From contig VDMD01000003.1 of NCBI GenBank assembly GCA_007026445.1, forward strand, positions 434,001 to 498,000: a stretch of 64,000 nucleotides of DNA, read 5' to 3'. The translations under genes and the position numbers were made by a program. The notes below the pieces were generated by a model, which saw only the letters and a list, made by a program, of their open reading frames with translations, was not told the DNA's origin and did no database searches. Source of the stretch: Schizophyllum amplum (taxonomy: Eukaryota > Basidiomycota > Agaricomycetes > Agaricales > Schizophyllaceae). This document shows positions 63,640-64,000 of the stretch, one piece after another (the stretch's first letter is position 1; each line of letters begins with the position of its first letter).

Positions 63640-64000
63640 GTATCTCACGAGTGGTACGCGCCCACTGTAAGGGAAGTCCGCCTCGGCGGCTACTTCCGCT
63701 GTCCCATCTTTCTTATGCTGATCTGCAGGTATGCGTCCATTGTTTGAAGGTACGCGTCCATCGTCATAGGTGACGATGTGTCGAGAAAATAGGCTGCAGA
63801 TCTGGTCTTTCGGCGTCTGGAGGTAGACTTTGCACCCTTGAAGACAAGCCTGCGGCCCTGGGCTTGGGGTCAGCCTGCGCTTGAGGATGCAGGGTCCCAC
63901 GCGCTTGGGGTGAGTCCTACGCTTCGGTGGTGAGTTTTGCACTTGTGGTTCCATCGGCGAGCCCGACCGTTGAGTACCTTGCACAAGCCGACAATAGCGA
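63640..64000 (+). repeat. third copy of the secreted-protein upstream region
   Basis: GCCTCGGCGGCTACTTC, GCGTCCATCGTCAT, CTTGGGGTGAGTCCT and CGACCGTTGA(G/A)TACCTTGCACAAGCC match 58225-58495 in the same orientation and order, and the same sequence is present inverted at 61835-61965. The match runs off the right edge about 215 bases before where the gene would begin. Confidence 0.7.

Noticed and set aside
62980..63984. 334-codon open frame on the minus strand
   Set aside because: Composition is Ser/Pro/Leu low complexity from a GA-rich strand; it crosses a duplicated non-coding block (63640-64000) and has no motif.

Overview
The window looks like nuclear DNA of a filamentous basidiomycete, probably an agaricomycete (Polyporales-like). 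Evidence: GC-rich coding DNA, genes cut by many 45-60 nt introns with GT..AG borders and CTAAC-like branch sites, almost no tRNA or rRNA, and families typical of that group (fungal xanthine dioxygenase, GT69 CMT1-like glycosyltransferase, basidiomycete F-box proteins, small secreted cysteine proteins). I recognised no bacterial, viral or organellar features.

Layout. 0-10 kb: 3' part of an alpha-ketoglutarate-dependent xanthine dioxygenase gene (+), a secreted DUF1524/HNH nuclease-like gene (-), a large P-loop protein of a CRN-like type (-), and a KDM4/Rph1-type histone demethylase (-). 10-15 kb: almost 5 kb with no supportable gene. 15-31.6 kb: dense housekeeping DNA with a C2H2 zinc-finger protein (+), the Mre11-complex subunit Nbs1 (+), a MYND-finger protein (+), an UNC93-like transporter (-), ornithine carbamoyltransferase (-), a BTB/POZ protein (+) and a GT69 glycosyltransferase (-). 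31.8-35.4 kb: a nest of six small non-autonomous DNA transposons. 35.9-46 kb: a second DUF1524 gene (+), a small secreted protein (-), an F-box protein (-), a TA-flanked MITE, an hAT MITE, a DUF92 membrane protein (-) and the Mid1 calcium-channel subunit (-). 46.4-47.6 kb: one hAT MITE inserted inside another. 48-57.7 kb: a nuclear-type unknown gene (+), three copies of an unrecognised protein family around a Cdc3-type septin (-), and glycogen synthase (+). 57.6-64 kb: an inverted duplication carrying two near-identical small secreted protein genes, a decayed glycogen synthase 3' end, and a third copy of the same promoter-distal sequence at the right edge.

Most conserved genes work in unrelated processes (purine and arginine metabolism, chromatin, DNA break repair, septum formation, glycogen storage, calcium uptake), so the window is not a pathway cluster. 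The accessory layer is the interesting part: small transposons whose ends can be defined to the base by target-site duplications, and recently duplicated genes of unknown function (the septin-flanking family and the 110-residue secreted family). I see no single obviously new biochemical system. The best candidates for something undescribed are the MITE family with a compensated hairpin inside its terminal repeats, the hAT MITE group that shares outer ends but has different subterminal arrays, and the septin-flanking orphan family with a sharp gene-conversion tract.
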